A stretch of DNA of 64,000 nt from NCBI RefSeq assembly GCF_000143415.4, contig NW_003314307.1, forward strand, positions 244,409 through 308,408, in the 5' to 3' direction. The translations under genes and the position numbers were made by a program. Under the pieces are notes generated by a model. The model searched no databases. It saw nothing but the letters and a program-made list of their open reading frames with translations, and was not told where the DNA came from. The number at the start of each line of letters is the position of its first letter. Within the stretch, counting starts at the first letter, position 1. Source of the stretch: Selaginella moellendorffii (Eukaryota; Streptophyta; Lycopodiopsida; Selaginellales; Selaginellaceae). Below are positions 54,698-64,000 of the stretch, one piece after another.

Positions 54698-57187
54698 GAG
54701 ACACTTCTTCAAAGGCAAAACAGGCAAGCATTATTCAAGCTCAAACTGACAGTGGTCATAAAAAGCGAAAGCACGTTGGACAGTCGTCGGGATCAAAGGC
54801 GTTTGATTCGAAAAGGAAGAAGGGCAACGAAAAGATGATAGGTAATGCCTCGCGGTCACCACCTCCTGACTCAGATTCCTATGGCGGACTCCCCTTCCCC
54901 AATCTCAATGGAGAGGTACAATGGATGAGGGATGTTTTTCAAGTCAGGGCCACGTTTTTCTCATCTCGTCGTCTTCGAAGGGTGCAAGAACGTGCAGAAA
55001 CCATGTTAAGACAGTCGGGTGAGGATACGGTCCTAGGTCACGCACTAAAACAGGCTATGGATGTCTTGTATTTTGAGATGGAGACTCGGCCAGATGATTT
55101 TCCCAAGATGGTCCTGGAAGAACAAGCCATCCAGCCTGAGCAGCATATGGAAGAAATGCAGGAGGGGGATGAGGAGCCAGAGAAAGATAATGAGCAGGAA
55201 GAGCAAAAGGACGAAGAGGAGGACAAAGAAGAGGAGGACGAAGAAGAGGAGGACGAAGAGGACTTGGATGGTCCTCACAATGGTGACGATCACAATAACG
55301 ACGACGACGATGATGACGACGATGGCCAGCCTGAAGTGGCCAAAGAGCAGCGGAGGAAGGTCATACAAGACAAACCATCAGGTAAATAATAGTACATCCA
55401 TTCCTAACCTTTTACCATTTCTAACATTGTCCATGTAGGTTGCAAAGCAAATGGTAAGTAGAGATTATTCAATTGAATTAAGATACAAACTCTAGCCTTT
55501 AGTGTCGAGGAAGGATAGTGCCAAGCAAGGTTCAAAACGTATGTCCAATCCTTCAGAATCAACAGTGCGCCCAAGTGATATCGGTCCTAGTTCCTCAATA
55601 GCAGTTGATGGTAAATACAGTATAGTCGATTCAATGTACTAATAAGTTTGTTTTTAGTAGCCAGTAGGGAGGATACCATCTCAATCGAAGGGAGATATTT
55701 GGACATGCATATGGATCCGCCAGTGGACTCTACTTGCCTACAAGAGTTATTAGAGCTGGTGGAGGCTACTATCCATATCAACGCCAAGCAAGCTGACCAC
55801 GCTCCACTTGATGCTGCCCATACCACTGAGTCAATCTTGTCCACGTATCCAACTGACGGTGACCAGGTGCCATTGGACCCGCATGAGGCCGCCCCAGCCA
55901 CCAAGCCGGTCGTATCCTCATTTCCAACGGACTCAACGTGTGCCCAATCGTCTGACTACGCGCCATTGAAACCTCCCTACACCGCCCCTGCTGCCTGTTC
56001 GGTCATGTCCACTTTGCCAACGGAGGCACCAGCTGAAATAGCGTGTGATCACACGCCATCGGAACCACCCCATGCCACTGTTGAGCCAGTTGTACCAGAG
56101 TCTACAGCTGAAATGGCATGTGCCCACACGCCATCGGATGCGATTGACCCCACATTGCAAAGGAGAGTATTTCTGCCCTTCACCTTTCCTCGACCAAAAC
56201 CCTCTCAACGACCATCGGGAGCACCATTCGCTAATATTGTAGATGGTAAAATTGACTTGTACCATTTTTTATGCTGACGCATTTCATTTCAGAGTCACGG
56301 CGAAGGTACTGTATCGTTTTTGATCTGAACGGTGTCCTTTTCTCCCATGAGCGTGGCTCGTCCTCGAATGTCACTGCACCCTCCAAAGCCTGCGGTCGCA
56401 AGTTGGTCAAAAGAGACAGATTCACATTAATCACACGATAGAAACTGCGGGATCTAATAATGACCATGCGACACTTAAAACAGAGGGCCGGGTTCAATTT
56501 GCAATTGGGAGTTTGGACATCCATGATGCGCCACAATGCATTAACGTTGCTACAGATGATGCACGATCAGACGCGAGTAATATTACCATTTGACTTTCTC
56601 CTAACGCAGGAGGATTGCTTGACTATGGTCCATGTGAGGGGTAGCAAGCCCATCTTCGTCAAGCCAGAGGCTGTAGTGATGAACCGGACTGCTAGGTCAA
56701 GTGAAATCCTCATCATCGATGACTCGTCGATTAAAACTGCAGCGAACACGCACACATATGCAGTGCACCCCATCTCTTGCAGTATGGAAACTAGGGAGAA
56801 GAAACCGTATGTTCTGGGGGACCTTGCAGAACGGCTTGGAGCGATGGTGATAGAGAACCGGCCAGTCCAGGAGGTGGCTGCAGAAATCAACCAAATGGCA
56901 GATGGAACGGTATATTAGAAGCTATTTGATTGGACAGACACCAGTCATCATTTATGGCATGTATATTGTCTAGCCAAGCACTATCCGCATCTCCATAATC
57001 TGCTCAACCGGATGGGTTCTTCGACCACTGAACATGAGCGTGGACGTATTAGAGAAGAGATGGCATTACTATTGGGTTTAAATCCTGATAGTGTGGAGAG
57101 TGATGAAATTCCAAGATTATTGTATAGGTGTTGGAGGCAAAAAATAACAGTCTGAGATGGCATGTATTTATTTAAAAATGTAACTTA

Positions 57188-57502
57188 TTATGGCATGGGG
57201 TTCCATGCCATTGTATTAATATTAAAAGACAATTCTTTGAGAGGATTTGCATTATACTAGAAGTGTTATAGCATGTAATTGGAAGTTTACGAAGTTGTTT
57301 TATTAATAAGGGGAAAGTAAAGATTGAATGGGGACTTGGGCTCCACCTAGACTCGGAGCAACTGAGCCAATATTAAAAGGATGGAAAGAAATTGGACGAC
57401 GATGACAAGGAGAAGAGAGAGGTGAAGCAGTGGCAGGGGGAGGAGAAGTGATTGAGTAGACATTTCCTTGTTTAAAATAAAATGGCATATGCCTCAATGC
57501 AG
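57188..57502. repeat. Last two palindromes of the element
   Basis: Copies at 57188-57212 and 57481-57502, between the gene's TGA and the right inverted repeat. Confidence 0.75.
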
Positions 57503-57573
57503 TTGAATTTTGTTATATTTATATACTATATAAAGGTTTGGAAACCTTATTTTACAAGTGGGATAATGACAAT

Positions 57574-57595
57574 TCCCACTTTAACGAAATAGAGC
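57574..57595 (-). repeat. Right terminal inverted repeat
   Basis: 22 bp; overlaps a local hairpin aagtggga/tcccactt at about 57556-57581. Confidence 0.85.
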
Positions 57596-57596
57596 T

Positions 57597-59137
57597 TAGA
57601 TGCATATATGGAGGTTGGGTTTGAGTCCCAACCCTCTAGTGCTTGGGTTCGAGTCCCAAATCACTAAGGTGTGGTGATTGTTTGGAATATGAAGACACTC
57701 ATTTTTCGGTGGTCATGGACTCTCAGTGAGGAGACTGGTTTGGGCACACTGCCAAGTGAGGGATGCCTCGGAGTCGTGATGCACGGTTAGATTGCTTAGA
57801 GTGAAAGCTCGGCATATTTAACTTGAACACTTTGGTGCAAAAGGCACCAAGGACGTGGTGAATGAGATGGGAACACCCAGTCTCAGTTGTTATGGATCCT
57901 TGGCCGGAAGGGTTGGCTTGGGCGCACCGCCAAGTGTGGGGGATGCCCCCGGGGTCATAGTCAACAATTTAAAAGGGTCTAGAACACCTAGTTCCTATTG
58001 GTAGACCTGTTAAGGGGTCGAGATGAGATCACCATGTGATCTTGTGGCTAAACAAAGACAAGGTCTTTGTATGGGTTAAAGAATATGGTTCCCAGTTCAA
58101 AGTGTTGATTTGAACTATTGATGATGGTGTGACTTCATCGAGGTGACCAAGTGAGAAGGACACCAAAAGGGAAATCAATTGTGCCAATACGATGGTATAG
58201 TAAGTCCAAGAAAGTAGTCTCGGGTAGAGACCCATGGAAGGGTCGCAAAGTTGGGCCGTGGACGAAGCCCGGAGCAAAAATTGCTAAAGAGACCTACTAA
58301 GGGTGAGCACCCGCTAGACTTAGCAAAGTAGAGCCTTTGCCATGGAACCAAAAGGATACCTCGAGAATGGAGGTAGTGATCTTATGTTGCTCAATGCAAC
58401 AATCAATGGATAAAAGCAAAAGACTAATGGCCAAGTGTGGGCTATAGAGTTCATTGGAAGGAATCCAAATCGCAAAGTTAGGCATGGAACACTAGTGTGT
58501 TGAATGTTAACGGATTGTGAGAAAGGAAGTGTGCTTCCAAGGATGGATTCTCAAATGCTCTAAGTTGGTAAAAGTGAAAGCTCCAAGGGAGGGAGTGGCG
58601 AAGTAGCCAAAGGATAGGGCCATGGATAGCTCTAGCACAACTTACGATGGCTAGAACTTGGTGCCAAAAGTGGCATAAAATAGAAACGAGGACGATGGTG
58701 CCCTCAAGTGGGGAGCTTCCTAGGATGGGAAGTGAAGTTGCATAATATGTGTAGTGAAGGGTGTCAAAGACACCAAAGAAATTGACTTCGAGAAGTCAAA
58801 ATTAAAAAGTTCCAAGGTGAATTGGTTATGTCAATAGAAGTTGAGACTACTTGAGAATGAGTAGTGGAATTGAGTTAGAGAAGGTGTCTCTAACGGGTTT
58901 AGCGAGAACTAAACCAATAAAAGGGAGCAAACCACCCCAGGTGGCCGAATGAGTCTCTATGTTGGAGAAACTATGCCCCTTAAAGGATGGACAAGGCATG
59001 GTGAGCCTTCAGGGTCAAACCATAGACAAATATTAGCTGAGTGCCAAGGATGGAAATGGTAATACTTGCGGGTGTTACTTTATAAAAGGGTTTACCGTTC
59101 GATGAAGACATCGAGCTTCGTCTATGGGTGGTGGAGT
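57597..59137 (+). other. LARD internal DNA, right part
   Basis: No coding frames. Near 57620-57660 two T-arm-like motifs (gggttcgagtccc) occur without a tRNA around them. Ends in a purine-rich stretch before the 3' LTR. Confidence 0.6.
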
Positions 59138-60758
59138 TGTGAGACACAAATCCATAAGCCCCAAAGTGGAGCCAAAAGGGTGCACGTGGTAGTGGCCGAA
59201 GCAAAAGCCAAACAAGCGTAACACATTTGGACTAAAAAGCTCTGACTTGAAAGGTTGAGAGCGGGAGTGGAACTCCCAACGGAATGCTCAAGGAACGAGC
59301 ATGAAGCAAGCAATAAGCAAGGCTCCAAAAAGGGACCCAAAAGAACCAACACATGACACGTGGAAGTGTCCATGATGGAGTCCGAGATAGACTTGAGTTG
59401 GAGTCCGAGGTGGAGTCCGAGATGGATTGAGATAGAGTCTGAGATGGAGTCCGAGATGGACCCGAGATGGAGTTCGAGATGGACCCAAGATGGAGTCCGA
59501 GATGGACCCGAGACGGAGTCCGAGATGGAGTCTGAGACGGAGTTCGAGATGGAGTCCGAGACGGAGTCCGAGATGGAGTCCGAGATGAACCCGAGATGGA
59601 ATCCAAGATGGAGTCCGAGAAGGACCCGAGACCGAGACCGAGACCGAGATCGAGACCGGGACCGAGACCGAGACCGGGCCCGAGCCCGAGTCCGAGTCCG
59701 AGTCCGAGTCCAAGTCCGAGTCCAAGTCCGAGTCCGAGTCCGAGGCCGAGTTCGAGTCTGAGAGGGTGAAAGCCCAAAGCGTTCGTCTCCCAGACCCTGG
59801 GGGGTTTAGTGAGCTCCAAAAGTATAGTAAGGGGGAGGACTGCAGTGGAGCTAGTTTGGCCAAGAAAGGCCAGTTTGGCCCAAGAAGGCCAGACCTAGTG
59901 TTGGGTAATGAACTGACCGCTAGAATGTCCAAGACTAGAGTGAATACGGACCGACAAGCGGGGTAGCTTGGTGAAATGTTCAAGAGCCGGCTCTAGTTCC
60001 CCCGGGAGATCGACTGGCCAATGCTCCCAGTCCAAGTGTGGGTGGCACTACCTACTTGGATACCTGGTGTGGCCCAACGGAACCTCACTCTCAGCCCATG
60101 GCTAGAGCACCCAAAGGCAAAAGGTGGAGAGAGTACCCACAAGGCTTACGTAAGGCCACGGTGTTCCGAAATGTTGTCCCAAAGGTCCAGACTGTGGAAA
60201 AGAAGAGGAGTAGTCCTCTGGTGTAGTGACCAAGGATACAGTCGTCCGGTGAGGAAGTCCCAGAGGACCGTGGGACTTAGTGGTCGGGCTTGTGGGCCCT
60301 GATCCAGTGGCAGTGTTGGCGAACACGGTCAAGGACAGAAAGGGACTTGGTGGGGACCAGAAAGGAGATATTGGGGAAGGCTATTCCCTATGTTTGCGGG
60401 CATCCTAAGGATGCTAAAGAGTGGTTCTGGGATGACCACTCATGGATAGACGACCTAGTCTTGGAGAGACAGGATTGCAATGCAGGTGGTGTTGGACCAC
60501 CGATGTGACCAAGGTGATTGAGCATGGCCTAGCGTAACAGGCTGGTATGTTGGTGGTGTCTTGGGGTGTCAGTCATGGGACCGGACACGTAGAGCACTTG
60601 GACCAAGTATAAAGGTTGAGTGGCATGGATGCCATTCTCGGGGCTAGCAAGCCCTAAGTCCTGAATGGGACTTATGGAGGTTGTTAATGAGACTCTTCCA
60701 AGTGGTCGGAGGTGTGGTTAAGTGACTAAAGTAGAATGGAAAAATTTAGTCAGTTACA
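59138..60758 (+). repeat. 3' LTR of the LARD-like element
   Basis: 1,621 bp; same start and end as the 5' copy, with a shorter minisatellite (about 59370-59760). Followed by the gggag duplication. Confidence 0.85.
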
Positions 60759-60763
60759 GGGAG

Positions 60764-60909
60764 GTTATCCAACCCAGTACTATTCAAGCCCAAGTATCCC
60801 AAGACCTTTAATTGATTAGAAAAGGGGGTGCACTTTTATTCATGGGCCATTTCCTTCTATATTTGAATCCCATGGACCGTTTCTCAAGTAATTCTCTTTG
60901 GTTGCTTAT
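60764..60909 (-). repeat. Remainder of the split TRIM terminal repeat
   Basis: Continues the repeat broken at 36993: gttatccaacccag..., cttttattcatgggcc, ending ggttgctta. Confidence 0.7.
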
Positions 60910-61812
60910 ACAAGACTCTAATCTTTTGCTAAAACTTTTAGTCAATATAGTCAATTTTAACTATTAATATAGTAAACCAATGCTTTATATTCGGGGAAGA
61001 AACAATCATTGTCGTGATAATTATAAAGTTAAAAGACTTTATAATTTTTTCCCCCACCCCTCCTTTACTTTAATGGTTATGTGTAACCATGTTTTTGATA
61101 TGCTAGGAAAGGCTATACATAACTTTTTTTTCTCCACATCATAATGGATTAGGGCACCATTTTTTTTTTCCCTAAATTGAGCACACATTATGCTATGGAT
61201 TAACAATTCTTCCTTAGTGATCATTTCCTATATGCTTTTGAGATTGTGATGAAGTATTTAAATTTGGTAGAGTTGTTCTTTCTAAAAAAGGAGGATATGA
61301 TCTTAGTTTTAATCTTAAGAAAGCTTTTATTCATTCAAATCATGGCAAAAGCAATTGCTATAATGCTTTCCATACCATGTCCCACTAAAACTTCATTTGT
61401 TGAGAGAGTGATTATTAAAAAGGAGCTACTAAGGATATCAATTGGTGCATACTACATCAAGTCAAGAAGTCTCTATTGGTGGTATTAGACAAAGCTTAAG
61501 GTTCTCCATATAAATCCACAAAGATTTAAAAAAATTTAGGTTTCATAATCTATATTCATTTGTTGAAAGAGTAATCACTAAAAAATACTCCTAGGGCTAT
61601 CAATTGGTGCATATTACATCAAGTTGAGAAATCTCCATTGGTCGTATTAGATACAATTTAAGGTTCTCCATATAGATCCACAAAGATTTAAAAAATTTCA
61701 AGTTTAGTATCTACATTCACTTTTCGTTGTGATGAATTTGCTCCAAAATTAAATAGTAAAGATTTTCAAGTTTCAATATCTAAACTTACTCCAAAAGTGG
61801 ATAAGAGGCCTC
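60910..61812. other. A/T-rich spacer with a two-copy tandem repeat
   Basis: A/T-rich, no gene. Positions 61392-61554 and 61555-61720 are two diverged copies of a 163-bp unit starting ttcatttgttga and sharing tatcaattggtgcat and ggttctccatata. Confidence 0.6.
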
Positions 61813-62205
61813 TGTAAGCTCCTAAATTTTGACTTCCCATGAAGTCATATATCTCAGTACTATTCAAACCCAAAATGTTTAATCTCAAGTATCTTAAGAC
61901 CCTTAACCAATTTGAAAAAGGGGTGCATTTTATTTATGGGCACTTTCCCTTTATATTTGAACCCATTTCGAGTTGTTCCCTTAGTTGTTTACAATCCATC
62001 AAGCTTCTTTACAAGTTCATGCCCTTGTAAACAGAAGCTAAAAACTACAGCTCTACTCTCTTAACACCTTACCTCTCGAGTCAAGCCCAACCGAAGCAAA
62101 TTAGACCTACCAAATGTCAATCAAATATTCTCTAATATCAAATGTAAACTCTTGAATTTAGACTTCTCAATAAGTCACCCATCCCAATGTTATTATTTAT
62201 TTAAC
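61813..62205 (-). mobile_element. Second TRIM copy, right repeat cut by a LARD LTR
   Basis: Left terminal repeat 61813-61993 (tgtaagctcc ... gtttaca), internal 61994-62142, and the start of the right repeat at 62143, interrupted at 62205 by a LARD-family LTR. Same layout as the copy at 36569 but more diverged. Confidence 0.65.
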
Positions 62206-63080
62206 TGTGAGACACAAAATCCCTAGGCCCCAAAGTGGAGTCGAAAGGGTGCCACGTGGTAGTGGCCGATGCAAAAGCCAAACAAGCATAACACGTTTGG
62301 ACTCAAAGATCCGACTTGAAAGGTCAAGAGTGGGAGTGGAACTCCCAACAAAGTGCTTGAGGAACGAGCACGAAGTGAGCAATAAGCGAGGCTCCAAAAA
62401 GGGACCCAAGATGGAGTCCGAGATGGACCAAGACAGAGTCTGAGATGGAGTCCGAGATAGACCAAGACGGAGTCCGAGACGGAGTCCGAGATGGAGTCCG
62501 AGATGGACCCGAGATGGAGTCCGAGATGGACTGAGACGGAGTCCCAGATGGAGTCCGAGATGGACCAAGATGGAGTCCGAGATGGAGTCCGAGATGGAAT
62601 CCGAGATGGAGTCCGAAAAGGACCCGAGATGGAGTCCGAGGTCGAGACCGAGACCGGGATCGAGACTGAGACCGAGACCGGGATCGAGACTGAGACCGAG
62701 ACCGGGATCGAGACTGAGACCGAGACTGAGACCGGGACCGAGACCAAGACCGAGACTGGGGCCAAGACCAAGACCGAGATCGGGACTGAGACCGAGACCG
62801 AGGCCGAGGCTGAGATCAAGCCCGAGCTCGAGTCCGAGTCCGAGTCTGAGTCTGAGAGGGTGAAAGCCCAAAGTGTTTGTCTCCCAGACCCTAGGGGGTT
62901 TGGTGAGCTCCAAAAGTATAGTAAGGGGGAGGATTGCAGTGGAGCCAGTTTGGCCAGGAAAGGCCAGTTTGGCCCAAGAAGGTTGTACCCAGTGTTGGGT
63001 GATGAGCTGCCCACTGGGAAGTCCAAGACTAGAGTGAACACAAACCGACAAATAGGGTAGCTTGGTGAAGTGTTCAAGAG
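62206..63080 (+). repeat. Partial LARD-family LTR (5' half)
   Basis: Starts tgtgagacac; minisatellite at about 62408-62850; runs through the ggtgaaagcccaaag block to tgttcaagag, then stops at the inverted copy. Confidence 0.8.
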
Positions 63081-64000
63081 TGTAAGCGACTAAATTTTCC
63101 ATTCTACTTTAGTCACTTAACCACACCTCCGACCACTTGGAAGAGTCTCATTCACCACCTCCATAAGTCCAATTCAGGACTTGGGACTTGCTAGCCCCGA
63201 GAATGACATCTATGCCACTCAACATTTGCACTTGGTCCAAGTGCTCCACATGTCCAATCCCATGACCGACACTCAAAGGTACCACCGACATGGCAGCCTG
63301 TTACGCTAAGGCCATGCCCAATCACCTTTGCCACACTGGTAGTCCAATACCACTTGCATCACAGTCTTGGCTCTCCAAGACTAGGCAATCCCTCCGTGAG
63401 TGGTCATCTCAGATCCACTCCTTAGCATCTTTAGGATGCCCACCGACAAGGGGAATAACCTTCCCCAATATCCCTCTGTCAGTCTCCACTAAGTCCCTTT
63501 TTACCCTTGGCCGTGTTTGCCAACACTGCCACTAGATCGAGGCCCACAGGCCCGACCACTAAGTCCCACGGTCCTCTAGGACTTCCTCACCACACGACTG
63601 TGTCCTTGGTCACTACCCTAGAGGACTGTTCCTCTTCCTTTCCACAGTTTAGGCCTTTGGGACAACATTTCGGAACACCGTGGCCTTACGCGAGCCACCT
63701 AGGTACTCTCCCCGCCTTCCGCCCTTGGGTGCTCTAGCCATGGGCTTAGAGCGAAGTTCCGTTGAGCCACGCCTGGTATCCAAGTAGATAGTGCCACCCA
63801 CACTTGGACTGGGAGCATCGGCCAGTCGATCTCCCGGGGGAACTAGAGCCGGCTCTTGAACATTTCACCAAGCTACCCCGCTTGTCGGTCCGTATTCACT
63901 CTAGTCTTGGACTTCCCAGTGGTCAGCTCATCACCCAACACTGGGTCTGGCCTTCCTGGGCCAAACTGGCCTTTCCTGGCCAAACTGGCTCCACTGGGCT
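63081..64000 (-). repeat. LARD-family LTR in inverted orientation, running off the window
   Basis: Begins tgtaagcgac, the complement of the LTR 3' end, and continues as the complement of the LTR 3' half to the window end. Probably an LTR of another element inserted into the preceding copy. Confidence 0.8.

Larger units (their letters stand above)
51887..57155 (+). pseudogene. ParB-like / methyltransferase-like / HAD-phosphatase fusion gene with four in-frame TAG codons
   Basis: Exons 51887-53029, 53084-54398, 54449-54520, 54559-54648, 54698-55381, 55439-55453 (15 nt), 55503-55610, 55658-56245, 56293-57155; 4878 nt, 1625 codons, ending TGA. The frame is kept throughout; only TAG at 52724, 53753, 56439 and 56916 interrupts it. 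Regions: an N-terminal unknown; ParB-like IDVSRIDIQSKYNHRLVSYE to FYAVSGQHSSLA with ISHAQNV (about 52520-52920); a long helical part; CVVEYNCGGLFFRAALLKG (54240-54300), resembling motif I of DNA N6/N4-methyltransferases; a Lys-rich and a Glu/Asp-rich linker; then an NLI/FCP1-like HAD domain (YCIVFDLNGVLFS, LGVWTS, EILIIDDSS). An upstream exon from 51164 joined to 51878 in phase is possible. It is either a nonsense-decayed gene or one read through TAG. Confidence 0.65.
48723..57595. mobile_element. Unclassified DNA element with 22-bp terminal inverted repeats and an internal palindrome array
   Basis: The first 22 bp (48723-48744, starting GCTCTATTTCG, ending AAGTGGGA) and the last 22 bp (57574-57595) are perfect inverted copies. 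tagat occurs 2 bp outside the left and 1 bp outside the right end (48716-48720, 57597-57601), a candidate target duplication. The element is 8.87 kb, sits in LARD internal DNA, and holds one long spliced gene plus about 20 palindromes confined to its length. I recognise no standard transposase (no RNase H DDE, hAT, MULE or CACTA features), so family and mechanism are open. Confidence 0.72.
36994..60758 (+). mobile_element. LARD-like non-coding LTR retrotransposon, hosting two nested elements
   Basis: LTRs 36994-38676 and 59138-60758 start TGTGAGACAC and end in GTTACA/CTTACA. The first is followed by TGGTATCAGAGC (38680-38691), the standard initiator-Met primer site, and the second is preceded by a purine-rich gggtggtggag. 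The element is flanked by a perfect 5-bp duplication gggag (36989-36993 and 60759-60763). Once the nested chromovirus (40743-48259) and the inverted-repeat element (48723-57595) are removed, about 4.1 kb of internal DNA without gag or pol remains, the hallmark of LARDs, which must be moved by another element's proteins. Confidence 0.85.

Noticed and set aside
48947-57502. CRISPR-like array
   Set aside because: Repeats are palindromic but variable, spacing is irregular (about 60-1200 bp), and the genome is a plant.
48723-57595. Endogenised giant-virus segment
   Set aside because: ParB/methylase-like content would fit, but there is a single spliced gene with plant-type introns, terminal inverted repeats and no capsid, polymerase or other viral hallmark gene.
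57597-57670. tRNA gene suggested by gggttcgagtccc motifs
   Set aside because: Two T-arm-like motifs but no D-arm, anticodon arm or acceptor stem.
61246-61488. 80-codon frame in the A/T-rich spacer
   Set aside because: Lies partly in a diverged tandem repeat and has A/T-driven composition.

Overview
The window comes from a land-plant nuclear genome and looks like a lycophyte of the Selaginella moellendorffii type. Evidence: plant-specific genes (DRP5A, a trithorax-like ATX3/4/5 gene, MenA/ABC4, a trihelix factor, an organelle-type PPR gene), almost no intergenic DNA, and 88 reconstructed introns of 37-103 nt, mostly about 55 nt. All exon chains were joined by eye from splice sites and reading phase and were checked for length divisible by three. 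There is no transcript evidence.

Left half (1-30.8 kb): 17 tightly packed host genes. In order: uroporphyrinogen-III synthase; a METTL21-type methyltransferase; a TPR protein; a HAD-type 5'-nucleotidase; a decayed copy of the last DRP5A exon; DRP5A; a DUF493 protein; a divergent phosphoglycerate kinase; a plant membrane-anchored unknown; ATX3/4/5 histone methyltransferase; a basic nuclear unknown; a DUF1990 protein; a PPR protein; a LEA-like protein; an acidic plant unknown; a trihelix factor; a TrmA-type RNA methyltransferase; and MenA. They form no operon-like pathway. Plastid-related functions recur (tetrapyrrole and phylloquinone synthesis, probable plastid RNA modification).

Right half (31-64 kb): nested mobile elements with no recognised host gene. 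First comes a complete Ty3-type retrotransposon (31320-36300, 174-bp LTRs). Next is a miniature LTR element (TRIM), split by a long non-coding LTR element (LARD-like, 36994-60758, 5-bp target duplication gggag). That element was itself invaded twice: by a chromodomain Ty3 element on the minus strand (40743-48259, target duplication ataag) and by a DNA element with perfect 22-bp terminal inverted repeats (48723-57595). The right end holds a second TRIM copy and two further LARD LTRs, one inverted and running off the window.

The most interesting object is the inverted-repeat element at 48.7-57.6 kb. It carries one long spliced gene whose frame stays open for 1,625 codons across nine exons except for four in-frame TAG codons and no other stop. 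The product resembles a ParB-like domain, a degenerate adenine/cytosine-N-methyltransferase-like motif and a C-terminal NLI/FCP1-type HAD domain. About 20 copies of an imperfect 24-bp palindrome (AATGGCRTG-N6-CAYGCCATT) lie between its ends and I saw none outside. Several sit inside very short introns.
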